DNA of 64,000 bases from Propionicimonas paludicola (GTDB taxonomy: Bacteria > Actinomycetota > Actinomycetes > Propionibacteriales > Propionibacteriaceae): NCBI RefSeq assembly GCF_002563675.1, contig NZ_PDJC01000001.1, forward strand, positions 2,480,001 through 2,544,000, written 5' to 3'. Position 1 is the first letter of the stretch. Every line of letters begins with the position of its first letter. The notes beneath the pieces were generated by a model. That model made no database searches, had not been told where the DNA came from, and saw only the letters and a list, made by a program, of their open reading frames with translations. Shown piece after piece: positions 25,264 through 34,339 of this stretch. The position numbers and the translations under genes were made by a program.

Positions 25264-26613
25264 TCAGCCCAGGCTCGTGCGGGCCTGGGTCAGCAGGGCG
25301 ATCCACTCTCGCACCGGCCCCAGGTCGGGCACCTTGGCCAGCTCCCGGCCGGACGTGGCCAGCCCACCCAGGGTGGCGATACCGGCCTCGCTGCGGTCCA
25401 GATGGTCGCTGACCCAGTCGACGAACTCCGCCGACGAGTGCGCCCCGCCCTCGGCCACCCGGACCAGCCACTCCCGGATCAGCGACTGCGGCAGCTCCAG
25501 CAGCCCGGTCACCCCGTCCAGCTGGTAGGCCAGCTCGGCGGCCAGCGTGAAGCAGCGTGTGGCCTGCGGTGCCAGCTCGTCCAGATCATCGGCCAGGGCC
25601 TGACCCAGGTCGGCCAGCGCCGCGCCGACCGCGCCGGCCTGCGGCACCTCGTCGATCACTTCCAGCACGTACTGTCCGGCGGCCATGTTGTGCAGCACGG
25701 TGAGGGCCAACTCGGCCCGGGCCAGCGCGCAACTGTGGCGCAGGTCATTGAACTGATCGAGCAGGTCGGCCAGCACTGCGGCGACCTCGCGTGAGGTCTC
25801 GGCCCAGGTGCGCAGGTACACCGCGGCCGGCTCCAGCCGTCCGCTGGCATTGTCGAACCGGACGCCCTCAGCCGCCGCCTGGCTCTGCTCGAGGATCTCC
25901 AGCAGCCGCGGGCTGTAGTCGGCCAGGTTGATGGCGGCATCCTGCAGCCGGTCGTAGCGATCCAGCCAGTCGACCAGGACCCGTTCCAACCCCCGGGTCG
26001 CGGCCAGCAGCTCGGCCGGCTGCCCGTCGGCAAGCGGACGGGCCCCGATTCGGATCCCCCGATCGAGCCGGGCCTGCACCTCGGCCAGCAGCACCGAACG
26101 TCCGAACTGCTCAGGGCTCGGGTAGCCGGACGCGGCCAGCCCCGACTCCAGTTGCTCCAAGCCCAGCCGGGCGGCATCCTCCGCGCTCCAGCCGCGGGTG
26201 CGGCATTGCTCCTCGAAGACACCGACCCGCGAGTTCAGGTTGTGGGCCAGCCGCCACCAGTTCTTGGCCAGCGGACGACCGCGCACCGACAGGAACCGCT
26301 CGCCGAGCGGCACCACCGTCGAGAAGACGTCATACGGGCGGCCGTCCGAACCGAGGTCCCGGAAGTACAGGAAGGCCGGCCGAGCCTCCTTCAGCGAACG
26401 CCACATGCTGGCGAAGGTCGCGCCGGGCATCTGCGGGTGCCGGACCAGGTTGTGCGAGGCCCCGACCAGCTGCTCGCGTCGATAGCCGGACAGCCGCAGA
26501 AACACCGAGTTCACTTGGTCGATCACCCCGGCGGCATCTGTCGTGGAGAACAGCAACTCCCCCGCGCCGAGCACGCGCCGCTCCCGCGGCGGCGCCACCA
26601 GTGGAGTTGCCAT
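25264..26613 (-). CDS. Aer-type PAS domain protein without a methyl-accepting domain
   Basis: A 449-residue cytoplasmic protein. Residues about 15-115 are a PAS domain: LLFSTTDAAGVIDQVNSVF, YRREQLVGASHNLVRHPQMPGATFASMWRSL and FLYFRDLGSDGRPYDVF, typical of the Aer/energy-taxis PAS subgroup. The rest is long and helical (WRLAHNLNSRVGVFEEQCR, AAINLADYSPRLLEILEQSQ, AVLADLLDQFNDLRHSCALARAELALTVLHNMAAGQYVLEVI). The hairpin-tip sequence of chemoreceptors is not seen, and no kinase or cyclase output domain is recognised. It may sense redox state or bind flavin. ATG 26613 follows GGAAGA. The pfkB-type gene begins 14 bases downstream. Confidence 0.75.
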   Translation of the reverse strand: MATPLVAPPRERRVLGAGELLFSTTDAAGVIDQVNSVFLRLSGYRREQLVGASHNLVRHPQMPGATFASMWRSLKEARPAFLYFRDLGSDGRPYDVFSTVVPLGERFLSVRGRPLAKNWWRLAHNLNSRVGVFEEQCRTRGWSAEDAARLGLEQLESGLAASGYPSPEQFGRSVLLAEVQARLDRGIRIGARPLADGQPAELLAATRGLERVLVDWLDRYDRLQDAAINLADYSPRLLEILEQSQAAAEGVRFDNASGRLEPAAVYLRTWAETSREVAAVLADLLDQFNDLRHSCALARAELALTVLHNMAAGQYVLEVIDEVPQAGAVGAALADLGQALADDLDELAPQATRCFTLAAELAYQLDGVTGLLELPQSLIREWLVRVAEGGAHSSAEFVDWVSDHLDRSEAGIATLGGLATSGRELAKVPDLGPVREWIALLTQARTSLG

Positions 26614-26747
26614 GTGCGCATTCTTCCATCGCCGGACGGCTGTGTTGAGCGATACCACCGGCAACCTCTGCGAAGGCTCCGATGGGCGGGCGTCCGCGCT
26701 GGCCGGGCCGCGGGAAAGCCCCCAGTCGGGCCGAGTCGACCTCGACG

Positions 26748-28355
26748 TCAGGGCCGTCGTGGGCAGACCGTGTACCGGCCGATGGTCTTGGCGCTGTCGC
26801 AGTCCCAGTAGGTGTCGATGGTCGTGACCACGTCCTCGGGAGCGGACTTGAGGCGCAGCCAGCTCCGGTCCCAGATCAGCCAACGCAGGTTCGGGTTGGC
26901 CAGGCAGTTGAGGTTCTCCTCGCGGTCGGCCGGTGGCACCTTCTTGTCCGCATGCACGCGCTGCAGGAGCAGCGGTGAGGGGTAGCGGCATTGGGTGGGG
27001 TTTCCGAGGGTGTAGGTGTCGGAACCGAAGGTGAGGTAGGCGACCGATGTGTCGTCGCCGATCAGGGCGTGCACCTTCGCGGCGGCGGCGAGGTCGGACC
27101 GAAGAACCGCGGTGGCCCCGACCGAGGTTCGTCCGGCGGTGCTGAGGGTGAGCGACTCGGCCGAAGCCGGGGCTTGGGTGGCCAGCAGGGCCAGGGTGAC
27201 GAGCAGACCGGACCACCAGTACGTCCGGGCCCGCGAGAGCCGCACCGCCGAACGCCTCAGGGCCCACCACTGCCACCCGGTCAGGATCACGACCCAGGCT
27301 GCGGTGATCAGGTAGAGCCGCAGCGGGTGAGCCAGACGCCATTCGACAGGGGTGAGGAACAGAACGAAGGTCCAGGCCATGAGGACGAGGAGTGGCCACC
27401 GGAGCGCGCCGCGGGAGCGCACGATCGTGGCCACGGCCAGCAGGGTGGCCAGAGTGACGAAGCCGAGCGAGTGATAGACGAAGTACTGCCCCTGGACCAG
27501 GAAGGCGAACGCGGTCAGGACGAGACCGACGAGCGCCGTCCAGACTTCAGTGCGGCGGGCCCGAATGAAGAAGGCCGGCAGCAGCGCCACGGTCGGCCAG
27601 CGGGCGGCCAGGTTGAACAGGTAGTCCCGGGCCTCGATGGCGTGGGCCATGGTCCACGGGTCGGGCTGCAGGGCCTTGATGTCCAGCAGCCAACTGATCT
27701 CCCACGGCGCCAGCCACCAGATCAGGCCGACTGCCGCCAGGCCGCTCACCAGTGCCACTGCTGCTGCGAGCCACCCCCGCCGCCGGTCGAGGACCCAGAG
27801 CACGACCAGCCCGGCCACGGCGACCGGGAGCGTGCTGATCTTCACCAGTGCGGCCAGCGCCAGCAACACCCCGCTCACCGGAGCACCCACCGCAGGTCGC
27901 CACAAGAGACCGGCGCCCACCGCTGCGACGGTCAGCGCAGCGGCCATCCAGTCGGGCTCTCCGGTGGCCGGAGCGCTGAAGGCCAGTGCTGCGAAGGCGG
28001 CCATGCCATAGGGCCACGCCGCAGTACCCCAGCGCCGGGCCAGGCCTCGCCACAACAGCACTGCTGCTCCTGCGGCCGCCAGCATCGCGATGAGCCGGAA
28101 CCCGGACTCGAACACGACAATGCCCTCCCACGATGTGGTGGGGCCGGCGAGCCGGCTGACCTGTTCGGGGAGCCATGCCTGGGCCGCGCTGAGCAGCCGG
28201 AAGAGGATGGGACGATGGGAGAAGGTCTCGGCCACCGAGTAGCCGGAGACCCGTCCGACACCGACCTGGTAGCGGATGTTGCCGTTGAGCATGAACCCGA
28301 GCAGAGCGACGGCCGCCAACGCAGAACCGGCGACCACCCACCAACGACGCAACAT
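26748..28355 (-). CDS. Polytopic membrane protein, probable GT-C-type glycosyltransferase
   Basis: A 535-residue protein with about ten hydrophobic segments, then a soluble C-terminal part (from about residue 420) starting near AESLTLSTAGRTSVGATAVLRSD and containing Cys in TQCRYPSP, NLNCLANPNLRW and YWDCDSAKTIGRYTVCP. The build (N-terminal loop, multiple membrane spans, extracytoplasmic tail) resembles polyprenyl-phosphate-sugar-dependent GT-C enzymes, but a clear Asp-Asp/Glu catalytic motif in the first loop was not found. The call is tentative. The frame is open to 28517; ATG 28355, preceded by GGAGGACGGGGA, is chosen. Confidence 0.55.
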   Translation of the reverse strand: MLRRWWVVAGSALAAVALLGFMLNGNIRYQVGVGRVSGYSVAETFSHRPILFRLLSAAQAWLPEQVSRLAGPTTSWEGIVVFESGFRLIAMLAAAGAAVLLWRGLARRWGTAAWPYGMAAFAALAFSAPATGEPDWMAAALTVAAVGAGLLWRPAVGAPVSGVLLALAALVKISTLPVAVAGLVVLWVLDRRRGWLAAAVALVSGLAAVGLIWWLAPWEISWLLDIKALQPDPWTMAHAIEARDYLFNLAARWPTVALLPAFFIRARRTEVWTALVGLVLTAFAFLVQGQYFVYHSLGFVTLATLLAVATIVRSRGALRWPLLVLMAWTFVLFLTPVEWRLAHPLRLYLITAAWVVILTGWQWWALRRSAVRLSRARTYWWSGLLVTLALLATQAPASAESLTLSTAGRTSVGATAVLRSDLAAAAKVHALIGDDTSVAYLTFGSDTYTLGNPTQCRYPSPLLLQRVHADKKVPPADREENLNCLANPNLRWLIWDRSWLRLKSAPEDVVTTIDTYWDCDSAKTIGRYTVCPRRP

Positions 28356-28653
28356 CAGTTCCCCGTCCTCCACACTTCTGATGAGGTCGGACGCGGAGCA
28401 GGCAGATCGCAGCCCCCTGGACCAGGCGTCGTGGCCGGCGTGCATCGCCCACACCCCGCAGTGAAGCCTGATCGCGTCCCGGCCGCGGATCCGAAGGACG
28501 CCGCTATCGCCCGACATGAGCGTTCAGCACCAGGTGGGATCCTGGCCGCGGAGGCCCATGCCGGAATCGTAGTGGGGCCCGTGGTCGCACACGCACACAT
28601 TGGCCGATGCCACCTCGCTGCCGTCGGGATCCGGGATCCGGGAGTGGCCACTC

Positions 28654-29640
28654 CTAGTCGCCGGGCGGAACCACGGCACAGCCGGACGGCTCCAGTCCGA
28701 CCCTCAGCTCGACTCCGGCGGCGACGTCGTCGCTGACCCGAACCTGCCCGCTCTGGCCGCCGGGCAGCCGCACGGTGGCCTCACTCGGGCCCCGGCGATG
28801 ACGCACCTCCAGCACCGGCAGGGCCACGCCGTCCGCGCGCTCCACCAGGCCGGACGGGCCGACGGCGACCTGGCCGGACGGCGGTCCACCGGGCCAGCCG
28901 AGGGCGAGCGCCTCGGCCGGGCTGAGCAGCGGATCGTAGCCAAGGAAACTGGCCACCGTGGCGTCGGCCGGGTGATGCCAGAGGTGTCGTGGTGGATCGA
29001 TTTGGCGCAGCCGTCCGTCGACCAGCACACCGACCCGGTCGGCGATGGCGAAGGCCTCGTCCTGGTCGTGAGTCACGTACAGCGCTGAGGTTCCGGTAGC
29101 GCGCAGACTGGAGCCGAGCACCTCGACCAGCCGCTCGCGTAGCCCCCGATCGAGCGCCGACAGCGGCTCATCGAGCAGCAGCAGCCGCGGCTTGGCGGCC
29201 AGCGAGCGGGCCAGCGCCACCCGTTGTGCCTGCCCACCGGACAGCTCGGTGACCGGACGGCGCTGGTAGCCGGCCAGCCCGACCAACTCCAGCAGCTCGG
29301 CCACCCGAGCGTCCCGGTCGGTACGAGACATCCCGGTCAAGGCGTAGCCGACATTGCCGGCCACAGTGCGGTGCGGGAACAGCTGCCCGTCCTGGAACAT
29401 CATCACGAAACCGCGCCGGTGCACCGGGGTCGACGTGAGTTCGACGCCGTCCCAGTGCACGCTGCCGGTGGCCAACGGCTCCAGCCCGGCAACTCCGCGT
29501 AGCAGCGACGACTTACCCGAGCCGGAGGCGCCGAGCAGCGCGACGATCTCGCCGGGGGCGACCTCCACAGACACCTCGGCCACCGCAACCACCGACCCGT
29601 AGCGGACGCCCGCCCCTCGCACCTGCAGGCCACTCACCAT
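28654..29640 (-). CDS. thiQ: Thiamine ABC transporter ATP-binding protein
   Basis: A 328-residue ABC ATPase: Walker A GASGSGKSS (about 35-43), Q-loop MMFQDGQLFPH, signature LSGGQAQRVALARSL, Walker B LLLLDEPLSALD and His in VTHDQDEA. A C-terminal TOBE-like region follows. It is the last gene of a three-gene operon whose leader is a TPP riboswitch, and so it powers uptake of thiamine or a close relative. ATG 29640 lies inside the end of the permease gene (7-base overlap). The 298 bases between its stop and the divergent-looking membrane gene start on the same strand show nothing recognisable. Confidence 0.88.
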   Translation of the reverse strand: MVSGLQVRGAGVRYGSVVAVAEVSVEVAPGEIVALLGASGSGKSSLLRGVAGLEPLATGSVHWDGVELTSTPVHRRGFVMMFQDGQLFPHRTVAGNVGYALTGMSRTDRDARVAELLELVGLAGYQRRPVTELSGGQAQRVALARSLAAKPRLLLLDEPLSALDRGLRERLVEVLGSSLRATGTSALYVTHDQDEAFAIADRVGVLVDGRLRQIDPPRHLWHHPADATVASFLGYDPLLSPAEALALGWPGGPPSGQVAVGPSGLVERADGVALPVLEVRHRRGPSEATVRLPGGQSGQVRVSDDVAAGVELRVGLEPSGCAVVPPGD

Positions 29641-31283
29641 GGCTGCCCCCTTCTGGGTCCGATCCATTCCGCCACACCCATCACCACACCGGTGAGCAGG
29701 GCCAACACCACCGAGGCGGCCAGCGCCGTCCCCAGGTTCTCCGCACCCGGCCGTCCGATCAGCCGGAAGATCATCACCGGCAGCGTCGGACGATCCGGAC
29801 GGGCCAGGAAGCTGGTCGCCCCAAACTCGCCGAGGCTGGTTGCGAAAGCGAAGCCGATGGCCAGCCCGAAGCCGCGCCAAGCCAACGGAGCGTCGATCGT
29901 GGCCACGACCCGAGCCGGGCTCGCTCCCAGGGTCGCCGCGGCCTGCTGCAACCGCGGGTCGATCGCGCGCAGGGTCGGCAGCAGGCTGCGCACCACCAGC
30001 GGCAGTGCCACCACGGCCTGGGCCAGCGGCACCAGCAGCCAGGAGCCGAGCAGATTCAGCGGCGGCGCGGTCAAGGTGATCAGGAAGCCGAAGCCGACGG
30101 TCACCGCTGAGACCCCCAGCGGCAGCATGAAGGCGGCGTCGGCCGTAGCCAGCGCCGTCCGTCCGGCCGCAGAGGCGGGCCGCCGGGAGAGCAGGAAGCT
30201 GACGATCGCGCCCAGACTCAGCGAGATGGCCGAGGCCACGGCCGCAGTGGCCAGCGAGTTGCCCAGGGCCGGCCACACCCCGGTGCTGAACCCCGCCTCG
30301 GCCTCGGTGGCCAGGGCCAGATAGTTGCCGAACCCGTAACCCGAGCTGGTCTGCAGGGATCGGATCACCAGGGTCACCAGCGGAGTGACCAGCAGCCCGA
30401 GCACCACGATCCCGGTGACCAGCGCAGCCGGCAGGTCGGCCGGCCCGAAGTCGTGATCGACCGGCGGACCGGACAGCTTCAGCGCGCGCTCCTGGCGAGC
30501 CCGGGTGTGGTTGGCGACCAGCAGCGAGGCCACCACGATCACCAGTTGCACGATCGACAGGGCCGCGGCCGCCCGCAGATCGAGCAGCTGCGTGGTCTGG
30601 TACCAGATCTCGGTCTCGACGGTGCCCCAGCCGTTGCCGCCCAGCACCAGCACCACGCCGAAGGCGGACGCGCAGAACAGGAACACCAGCGCCGCGGCCG
30701 AGGCCACCGCCGGCGCCAGAGCCGGCCAGGTCACCGTCCACCACACCCGCCAGCGGCTGGCGCCCAAGCTGCGGGCCGCCTCCCCGGTGCGCGGGTCGAG
30801 GTGGGCCCACAGGGCCCCGACCGTCCGGACCACCACCGAGTAGTTGAAGAAGACCAGCGCGGCCACGATCGCGGTGAGCGACTCCTCCAGGCCCAGGCCG
30901 CCCAGCGGACCCTGCTCGGCCAGCAGGCTGCGGAAGGCCACCCCGACCACCACGGTGGGCAGCACGAAGGGCACCGCGACCACCGCCCGCAACAGGCGAC
31001 GTCCGGGGAACCGGACTCGATAGAGCAGGTAGGCGGCCGGCACTCCGAGCAGCACCGAGATCGCGGTGCCGAGGACGGCCTGGACCAGGGTCTGTCCGAT
31101 GATCCGCCAGGTGCGCGGGGCGGCCAGCACCTCGCTCACTCCGGCGAGGCTGAACCCGTTCTCGTCAGTGAAGCCCCTGGCCACCAGCGACGCCACCGGC
31201 CAGACGAAGAAGATGGCGAGGAAGGCCAGCGGCACCAGCGCCAGTGCCGCCCAGCCCAGAACCCGCCCGGTCGGGCGGCTCAC
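29634..31283 (-). CDS. thiP: Thiamine ABC transporter permease, duplicated
   Basis: A 549-residue protein with two BPD_transp_1 domains, about twelve membrane segments in all. EAA-type loops occur in each half: AARSLGASRWRVWWTVTWPAL (about 175) and AAATLGASPARVVATIDAPL (about 445). This fused two-domain design is that of ThiP and the ferric-iron permeases; the TPP riboswitch points to thiamine. GTG 31283 overlaps the binding-protein stop by four bases, and the ATPase start overlaps its 3' end. Confidence 0.9.
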   Translation of the reverse strand: MSRPTGRVLGWAALALVPLAFLAIFFVWPVASLVARGFTDENGFSLAGVSEVLAAPRTWRIIGQTLVQAVLGTAISVLLGVPAAYLLYRVRFPGRRLLRAVVAVPFVLPTVVVGVAFRSLLAEQGPLGGLGLEESLTAIVAALVFFNYSVVVRTVGALWAHLDPRTGEAARSLGASRWRVWWTVTWPALAPAVASAAALVFLFCASAFGVVLVLGGNGWGTVETEIWYQTTQLLDLRAAAALSIVQLVIVVASLLVANHTRARQERALKLSGPPVDHDFGPADLPAALVTGIVVLGLLVTPLVTLVIRSLQTSSGYGFGNYLALATEAEAGFSTGVWPALGNSLATAAVASAISLSLGAIVSFLLSRRPASAAGRTALATADAAFMLPLGVSAVTVGFGFLITLTAPPLNLLGSWLLVPLAQAVVALPLVVRSLLPTLRAIDPRLQQAAATLGASPARVVATIDAPLAWRGFGLAIGFAFATSLGEFGATSFLARPDRPTLPVMIFRLIGRPGAENLGTALAASVVLALLTGVVMGVAEWIGPRRGQPW

Positions 31284-32332
31284 CCGATGACTGCCGCCGT
31301 CCATGCCTTGATCCAGCCGTCCCGCCCGGCGCTGATCTGCGCGGCCGACAGGGTGTAGGGGTGCTCGGGCAGGACCGCATGAGCGACCCACTCCTTGGGC
31401 AGCTTCACCGAGGAGTCGACCGGGTAGACGTACATCTGGTCGGGGATCTCGGCCTGCACCTTGGCGCTGAGCAGGAAGTCGATGAACTTGCCGGCGCCCA
31501 CCTGGTTGGCCGAACCGGCGACCACCCCGGCGTACTCGATCTGACGGAAGCAGGTCTGGTTGAGTGACTGGGTGGCCGGTTCGAAAGCCGGGGACGAGGC
31601 ATAGGAGACCACGAGCGGACGCTTGCCCTTGCCCGACGACCCGGAGAACTCGACGCTGTAGGCCTCGGTCCAGCCCTTCACCACCTTCATCCCGTTGTCG
31701 CGCAGCGCCTTCCAGTAGCCCAGATAGCCGTCCTCGCCCTTGGCCGCGATGGTGGCCAGCAGGAAGCCCAGGCCCGGCGACGAGGTGGCCGGGTTGGCCA
31801 CCACCAGCAGATCCCGGTACTCCGGCTTGAGCAGATCGTCCAGGCTGACCGGGACGGCCAGCCCCTTGCCGGTGAACCAGGCGGTGTCGGCGTTCAGACA
31901 GACGTCGCCGTAGTCGATCGGGGTGAGCCGGGACGAGTCGTCGGCAGCGAACTTCGCGGCATCGGCCGGCAGCGCGGACGAGGTGTAGGGGCTGAGCACG
32001 CCTTCGGCGAAGGCCCGGCCGGCGAAGGTGTTGTCGATGCCGAAGACCACGTCGGCGATCGGGGCGGCCTTGGTCAGAACCAGTTGGTTGACCACGGTGC
32101 CGGCATCGCCGGGAGCGTTGAAGACGACGTCGTACCCGGTCTCGGCCTTGAACGCAGCGATCGACTCCTTGGACAGTGCGAACGAGTCGTGGGTGATCAC
32201 CCGCAGCTGCTTGCTCTCTGTCGGCGCGGACGAACTGGCCGACGCGCTCGGGCTCGGTGTCGCCGATGGGGCGGCACAACCCCCCAGCAGCAATGCCCCG
32301 GCCAAGGCCAGGGCCCATGACTTCTTCGACAT
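31280..32332 (-). CDS. thiB: Thiamine ABC transporter substrate-binding lipoprotein
   Basis: A 350-residue binding protein: lipobox GGC (Cys 19), a Ser/Pro/Ala linker, then LRVITHDSFALSKESIAAFKAETGYDVVF, IADVVFGIDNTFAGRAF, PIDYGDVCLNADTAWF and LDDLLKPEYRDLLVVANPATSSPGLGFLLATIA. These are the blocks of ThiB/TbpA-type proteins. The mRNA leader carries a TPP riboswitch, which makes thiamine, TPP or a derivative the expected ligand. GGAGGAGAT is the ribosome site and appears to be the element controlled by the riboswitch. Confidence 0.92.
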   Translation of the reverse strand: MSKKSWALALAGALLLGGCAAPSATPSPSASASSSAPTESKQLRVITHDSFALSKESIAAFKAETGYDVVFNAPGDAGTVVNQLVLTKAAPIADVVFGIDNTFAGRAFAEGVLSPYTSSALPADAAKFAADDSSRLTPIDYGDVCLNADTAWFTGKGLAVPVSLDDLLKPEYRDLLVVANPATSSPGLGFLLATIAAKGEDGYLGYWKALRDNGMKVVKGWTEAYSVEFSGSSGKGKRPLVVSYASSPAFEPATQSLNQTCFRQIEYAGVVAGSANQVGAGKFIDFLLSAKVQAEIPDQMYVYPVDSSVKLPKEWVAHAVLPEHPYTLSAAQISAGRDGWIKAWTAAVIG

Positions 32333-32379
32333 ATCTCCTCCATAAGGCTCGGAGGGCTCGGGTGTCGTCCCGAGGAGAT
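32333..32379 (-). promoter_or_regulatory. thiB: Riboswitch expression platform: anti-Shine-Dalgarno and competing hairpin
   Basis: In the RNA, ATCTCCTC (complement of 32372-32379) can pair perfectly over 8 bases with the ribosome site GAGGAGAT (complement of 32333-32340). A competing stem CTCGGG/CCCGAG (complement of 32369-32374 and 32357-32362) would occupy part of the anti-Shine-Dalgarno. This is the expected layout of a translational switch. Confidence 0.7.
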
Positions 32380-32382
32380 TCC

Positions 32383-32469
32383 CGACTCCCTACGCCGGTG
32401 CTAGCCGGATCAGGTTCGAGGGTCTGCGGCCGTCCGCACTCTCAGCGCCCCTGCGGCGCTCCCCTGTCT
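32383..32469 (-). ncRNA. TPP riboswitch (THI element)
   Basis: Reading leftwards, the RNA shows GGGGAGC, then CGCTGAGAGT (conserved CUGAGA), then ACCCTCGAACCTGATCC (conserved ACCUGAUC), CGGCTAGCACCGGCGTAGGGAG, closing GAC/GTC of P1. These are the hallmark segments of the TPP aptamer in the right order and spacing. It lies about 50 bases upstream of thiB. TPP binding should lower expression of the operon. Confidence 0.95.
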
Positions 32470-32705
32470 TCGCGACGACCATACCACCGAGCCAGACCGC
32501 GCTCCCGAGCCGGGGCGAGCGCCATTGATCGGCGACCGGCGACGCGAACATGCGGTTGCCCGCACGATTTCCCGGCATTCCCCCAAAGGGGTGACTATAT
32601 TGAGGATCGGCGAAAGCCACATGGCAGGTCCTTTAGGGATAGGGGACTCCGGCCCCGCCCCATCCCGGGCGGGGCGTAGCCATTTCTACGCCCGAAAAAC
32701 CCCGC
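32470..32705. other. Intergenic region between thiamine operon and galK
   Basis: No gene was supported here. It should hold the promoter of the thiamine operon on the minus strand. On the plus strand TATATT (about 32599-32604) resembles a -10 box. Nearby are two mutually exclusive hairpins: GCCCCGCCC (32652-32660) with GGGCGGGGC (32667-32675), and GGGCGTAG (32672-32679) with CTACGCCC (32686-32693). They lie just downstream of the galK stop and may end its transcript. Confidence 0.5.
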
Positions 32706-33854
32706 CTAGAGCAGCCGTGCGCCGGCCACCGCGCGCACCTCGAACTGCACCGGCTCCGCGAAGCCGGCTCGCCCGAACGCCTCCGCGATCGCGGCCTGCG
32801 CATCCCTGGCCCGCTCCACCGGCATCAGCGCGATCGCCGAGCCACCGAAACCGCCACCGGTCATCCGAGCCCCCAGCGCACCGGCGGCCACTGCAGTCTC
32901 GACGGCGAGGTCCAGTTCGGGTACCGAAATCTCGAAGTCGTCGCGCATCGACACGTGCGACGCATCGAGCAGGGCGCCGATCTGGCCGGGCCCGGACGTC
33001 CGCAGCGTGGCCACGGTGTCGAGCACCCGCTGGTTCTCGGTGACCACGTGCTTGACCCGGCGATAGACCACGTCGTTGAGCATGCTCTTCGCCCGATCCA
33101 AGTCGTCCACCCCGACCTCGCGCAGCGACGTTGCCCCCAGCACTCGGGCACCCTCCTCGCACTGAGCGCGGCGAGTGGCATAGCCACCGGTGGCGTGCGC
33201 GTGACTGACCCGGGTGTCGATCACCAAGATCTCCAGGCCGGCAGCGTCCAGGCCGAGTGGAATGGCGGACGCCTGGAGACTGCGGCAGTCCAGGAACACT
33301 GCCGAGTCGGCCTCGCCCAGCAGCGATGCGGACTGATCCATGATTCCGGTCGGGGCACCGACCACCACGTTCTCCGCGCGCTGCCCGACCCGAGCCAGAG
33401 TGCGCCGATCCAGACCGAGGCCCCACATGGCGTCCAGGGCCAGCACGGTGGCGCTCTCGATCGCGGCGGACGAGGACAGTCCTGCGCCCACCGGCACGTC
33501 GGAGTGCAGGGCCAGGTCGAAGCCGGTCGCCGCATGGAGATCGGCACCGAACTCACCCAGCGCCCAGGCCACTCCGAGCGGATAGGCCGACCAGCCGCCG
33601 GCACCTTCCAGGTGGTCCAGGTCAGAGGTGATCACGCCGGGGGCGAAGTCTGTGGCCAACCGAATCTGACGGTCGGCCCGAGGTCGGAAGGCCGCCACCG
33701 CTGCGCGGTCGATGGCGAACGGCAGGACGAAGCCCAGGTTGTAGTCGGTATGTTCGCCGATCAGATTGGCTCGTCCCGGCCCGAGGGCAAATCCGGTGGG
33801 CTCGGCGCTAAAGGCTGCAGCGAAGACCTCAGCCGCAACATTGGTGCTGGTCAC
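32706..33854 (-). CDS. galK: Galactokinase
   Basis: A 382-residue GHMP kinase that phosphorylates galactose at C1 in the Leloir pathway. Signature GRANLIGEHTDYNLGFVLPFAI (about 27-48), ATP loop PVGAGLSSSAAIESA (near 122), and motif 3 GALGARMTGGGFGGSAI (near 328) are intact; MDQSASLLG contains the active-site region Asp. It stands alone rather than in a gal operon; galE lies 19 kb away in the same window. The promoter region carries palindromes of the LacI type. Confidence 0.94.
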   Translation of the reverse strand: MTSTNVAAEVFAAAFSAEPTGFALGPGRANLIGEHTDYNLGFVLPFAIDRAAVAAFRPRADRQIRLATDFAPGVITSDLDHLEGAGGWSAYPLGVAWALGEFGADLHAATGFDLALHSDVPVGAGLSSSAAIESATVLALDAMWGLGLDRRTLARVGQRAENVVVGAPTGIMDQSASLLGEADSAVFLDCRSLQASAIPLGLDAAGLEILVIDTRVSHAHATGGYATRRAQCEEGARVLGATSLREVGVDDLDRAKSMLNDVVYRRVKHVVTENQRVLDTVATLRTSGPGQIGALLDASHVSMRDDFEISVPELDLAVETAVAAGALGARMTGGGFGGSAIALMPVERARDAQAAIAEAFGRAGFAEPVQFEVRAVAGARLL

Positions 33855-34339
33855 TCGGACATGTTAGCGCTATCTCGGCGGCTAATGCTAACCCACCATC
33901 CGCCCCAGTGGGACCCCAGCCCACCCGGTGATCCGAGGCTCTCACGGCGGTCAGCCTCGGCCCGGAGGCAGTATCACCAGGTGACCCTCTGCGAACGGCC
34001 GCTGCGGCCCGAACAGCACCCGCGCCTCCACCCTCGGTGCGAATCCGTCGGCCCGGCCGAGGCGAGCAACCCCCAGCCGGCCCGCAGCCGCCTGCAGACC
34101 TCGAACCCGGTTCAGACAAGCGGCGATGTCCAGCATGTGAGCACGGCGGCGGTCGGCGCAACGTCTGCTAAACCGGTCGAGAGGCGCCCAAGGCAGCGCG
34201 GCGAAAGCCCGATAATCACGCTTTGATAACGCGCAACCCGGCTCGGACTAGCCATTACGCCGCTTAGCGTGGCGTGGTACATTACCGTCCACCCGTTGAG
34301 CAGCTACCTTTTCGGGCATTGACGAAAGAGGGGAACCGG
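33855..34339. other. Divergent intergenic region with operator-like palindromes upstream of galK
   Basis: GTTAGC (33863-33868) and GCTAAC (33887-33892) form an inverted repeat, and TAGCGCTA (33865-33872) is a perfect palindrome of the LacI/GalR type, just upstream of the galK ATG. The remainder up to the peptide permease at 34340 holds no supported gene. TACATT at about 34279-34284 is a weak -10 candidate for the peptide operon, and GAGGGGA before ATG 34340 is its ribosome site. Confidence 0.5.

Noticed and set aside
26991-28736. 581-codon plus-strand open frame
   Set aside because: Antisense to the polytopic membrane protein gene; low-complexity Gly/Gln/Arg/Pro-rich translation without domains.
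33951-34136. Minus-strand frame of 61 codons upstream of galK
   Set aside because: No ribosome site and no recognisable domain; likely a chance frame in GC-rich intergenic DNA.
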